Assembly (NCBI GenBank): GCA_021790135.1
Contig: JAJYIJ010000001.1
Span: 1-48,478 of the forward strand
From: a bacterium
Lineage (GTDB): Bacteria > Patescibacteriota > Patescibacteriia > Magasanikbacterales > GWA2-37-8
Direction: 5' to 3'
Length of the DNA: 48,478 nucleotides
The notes beneath the pieces were generated by a model. It was not told the DNA's origin. It did not search any database and was given only the letters and a program-made list of their open reading frames with translations. Within the stretch, counting starts at the first letter, position 1. Each line of letters opens with the position of its first letter. Shown here piece after piece: positions 46,590 to 48,478 of the stretch. The translations under genes were made by a program, and so were the position numbers.

Positions 46590-48478
46590 ATGCCTCGCGA
46601 CCAACTCCATTCAATGAATTTTGACGCCATTCGCCTTAAGCTCGCTTCGCCCGAAGTAATTCGCGCCTGGAGCTATGGTGAAGTATCAAAACCAGAAACA
46701 ATTAACTACCGCACGCAGAAACCGGAAAAGGGCGGTTTGTTCGCTGAAGAAATTTTTGGACCGGTAAAAGATTGGGAATGTTATTGTGGAAAATATAAAA
46801 AAATACGTTATAAGGGAATTATTTGTGATAAGTGTGGCGTCGAAGTGACGCACTCGCTGGTTCGCCGTGAACGCATGGGCCACATTGAACTAGTTGCGCC
46901 GGCTGCTCATATCTGGTTTTTGCGCTCCGTCCCTTCCAAGATCGGTTTAGTGCTTGACTTGTCGGCCCAAGCTCTTGAGAAAGTTGTCTACTTCGCTTCA
47001 TTCATTATTACTCACGTCGATGAAGCCGGCAAAAAAGAAACCTCAGACCTCCTCCGCCGCGAATATAAAACAAAGAAAAAACAAATTGAGAATGAGCTGG
47101 AGCAGCAGATAAAGGCGGCTCAAGAGGCGGCCAAAGGGGGCAAAGCCAGTTCCTTAGAAAAATTCAAACAAGAAGCCGAACGCAAGCAGAAAGCTTTGGA
47201 TGCCGATTTCCAGACTGCAGAAAAAGAACTGAAAGAACTGCAAACTTTGAAAATTGTTTCTGAAAATAAATATCAGGAATTGTCACTCCGTTACGGGCAT
47301 CTCTTTGAAGCCTCTATCGGGGCTGAAGCGGTATATAACTTGCTCAGCCGTATTAACGTGGAAGAAACAATCAAAAAATTAAGCGAGGAACAACAGCAGG
47401 CCAAAGGTTCAAAATTGGAACGCATTATTCGTCGTAAGAAATTGCTCAAGAGTTTGGCGATGAATAAAATTCATCCTGACTGGATGATTTTGAAAAATAT
47501 TCCTGTTATTCCGCCGGACCTGCGTCCGATGGTGGCCCTTGATGGCGGACGTTTCGCCACTTCCGACTTGAACGATTTGTATCGTCGTGTTATCAATCGC
47601 AACAACCGTTTGCGTCGTTTGCTTGAACTTGATGCGCCAGAAGTTATTTGTCGTAATGAAAAGCGCATGTTGCAGGAAGCTGTTGACGCTTTGATTGACA
47701 ACAATGCCCGGCACGCCAAAACCGTGACCGCTTCCACTGGCCAAAAACGGCAGCTTCGATCGTTGGCCGATATTTTGAAAGGTAAACAGGGTCGCTTCCG
47801 TCAGAACCTGCTCGGTAAACGCGTCGACTATTCCGGTCGTTCGGTCATCGTTGTCGGCCCACAGCTGAACATTGATGAGTGCGGTTTGCCAAAGCGCATG
47901 GCACTAGAGTTGTTCAAGCCATTCATCATGGGAGAAATCATCAAACGCGAGTTGGCGCACAACGTCCGTTCCGCCAGCCGATTTATCGAAAGTGAAGCGG
48001 ATGAGGTGTGGGATATTTTAGAAGAGCTCACCAAAACCACGCGCGTTTTGTTGAACCGCGCACCAACCTTACACCGGCTTGGCATTCAGGCTTTCCACCC
48101 TCGTCTCGTTGAAGGTAAGGCGATTCAGCTGCATCCACTCGTTTGTACCGCTTTTAACGCTGACTTCGATGGTGACCAAATGGCGGTTCATCTGCCGCTG
48201 ACTGCTGAAGCGCGCTGGGAAGCGGAAAATTTGATGGCCGCAGAAAAAAATCTGCTCAAGCCGGCCACCGGTCAGCCAGTGATCACGCCAAAACAGGATA
48301 TTGCTCTCGGCTGTTTTTATCTGACACATTATAAAGTGAATGACACTGCGGAAGTGAAGAAATTTTTTGGCTCTGAAAAAGAGGCAAAATTGGCGTATAA
48401 GAGTCGCCAAGTGACTTTGCATGAACGTATTAAAGTACGTTTTGAAGATCGCAGTAAATTCACGGAAGATAGCCCCAC
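46590..48478 (+). CDS. rpoC: RNA polymerase subunit beta' (5' part, runs off the window)
   Basis: The first 629 codons are visible; the gene continues past the window edge. ATG 46590 is chosen because MPRDQLHSMNFDAIRLKLAS leads into the usual beta' N-terminus. The zinc ribbon has C64-x-C66 and C79-x-x-C82. RRDLLG-type clamp and lid region: GRFRQNLLGKRVDYSGRSVI. The active site NADFDGDQ is at residues 523-530 with all three Asp present. A helical charged insertion at about 150-230 (KKKQIENELEQQIKAAQEA) is a common Firmicutes/CPR feature. Transcribed with rpoB. Confidence 0.98.
   Translation, partial: MPRDQLHSMNFDAIRLKLASPEVIRAWSYGEVSKPETINYRTQKPEKGGLFAEEIFGPVKDWECYCGKYKKIRYKGIICDKCGVEVTHSLVRRERMGHIELVAPAAHIWFLRSVPSKIGLVLDLSAQALEKVVYFASFIITHVDEAGKKETSDLLRREYKTKKKQIENELEQQIKAAQEAAKGGKASSLEKFKQEAERKQKALDADFQTAEKELKELQTLKIVSENKYQELSLRYGHLFEASIGAEAVYNLLSRINVEETIKKLSEEQQQAKGSKLERIIRRKKLLKSLAMNKIHPDWMILKNIPVIPPDLRPMVALDGGRFATSDLNDLYRRVINRNNRLRRLLELDAPEVICRNEKRMLQEAVDALIDNNARHAKTVTASTGQKRQLRSLADILKGKQGRFRQNLLGKRVDYSGRSVIVVGPQLNIDECGLPKRMALELFKPFIMGEIIKRELAHNVRSASRFIESEADEVWDILEELTKTTRVLLNRAPTLHRLGIQAFHPRLVEGKAIQLHPLVCTAFNADFDGDQMAVHLPLTAEARWEAENLMAAEKNLLKPATGQPVITPKQDIALGCFYLTHYKVNDTAEVKKFFGSEKEAKLAYKSRQVTLHERIKVRFEDRSKFTEDSP

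Noticed and set aside
44191..46630. Long minus-strand frames opposite rpoB
   Set aside because: Shadows of a highly conserved, unmistakable rpoB; no start signals or protein family features.

Overview
The window looks like a piece of a Patescibacteria (Candidate Phyla Radiation) chromosome, most likely of the Parcubacteria group. This is an inference from gene content: a pilin-type protein carrying a LamG domain, a second PilC with an SH3 tail, a VKOR-DsbA pair, a SpoIID/LytB-domain protein, an AI-2E-type permease, an actin-like PilM, and compact gene spacing. Most starts have a T-rich leader instead of a Shine-Dalgarno sequence. TGA ends real genes (for example at 3702, 20019 and 32037), so the code is standard table 11; the SR1/Gracilibacteria lineages that read TGA as glycine are excluded. 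tRNA genes do not encode CCA.

Layout. 1-3.7 kb: the end of a membrane-anchored protein and a 1156-residue fibronectin-type-III surface protein. 3.7-6.0 kb: an accessory stretch with a structured RNA, a 41-codon membrane peptide, tRNA-Ala(GGC), a mini-island (unknown gene plus GNAT acetyltransferase) between two ~120-bp direct repeats that begin in the tRNA 3' end, and a GC-rich foreign-looking gene. 6-8.1 kb: a divergent TrmB-type regulator and an orphan periplasmic binding protein. 8.2-10.8 kb: uppS, ychF and a VIT-family metal transporter. 10.8-17.5 kb (minus): type IV pilus core pilB-pilC-pilM-pilN-pilO, a small membrane protein and a Trm11-like methyltransferase. 17.7-20.7 kb: rpsF-ssb-rpsR, then an EpmA-like enzyme and EF-P. 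20.7-29.9 kb (minus): a second pilus locus (receiver protein, PilB, PilC-SH3, six pilin-like genes, hybrid histidine kinase). 30-32.2 kb: an unknown small protein, tRNA-Gly(TCC), initiator tRNA, a lipoprotein, tRNA-Gly(GCC). 32.3-42.2 kb (mostly minus): permease, flippase, SpoIID protein, PH-domain protein, VKOR, DsbA-like protein, RecA, RodZ-like protein, FtsK. 42.2-43.1 kb: a 950-bp regulatory region with a 6S-like RNA, DnaA-box-like sites, an 81-bp palindromic repeat and a structured rpoB leader. 43.1 kb to the end: rpoB and the start of rpoC.

The two pilus loci probably complement each other. The first supplies the core motor and the PilMNO alignment complex. The second supplies the pilins, a second motor/platform pair and signalling proteins at both ends. 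DsbA and VKOR could form disulfides in the exported cysteine-containing pilins and surface proteins. No PilD peptidase, PilT retraction ATPase or EpmB lies in the window. All functional calls come from reading motifs by eye; no database search was run.
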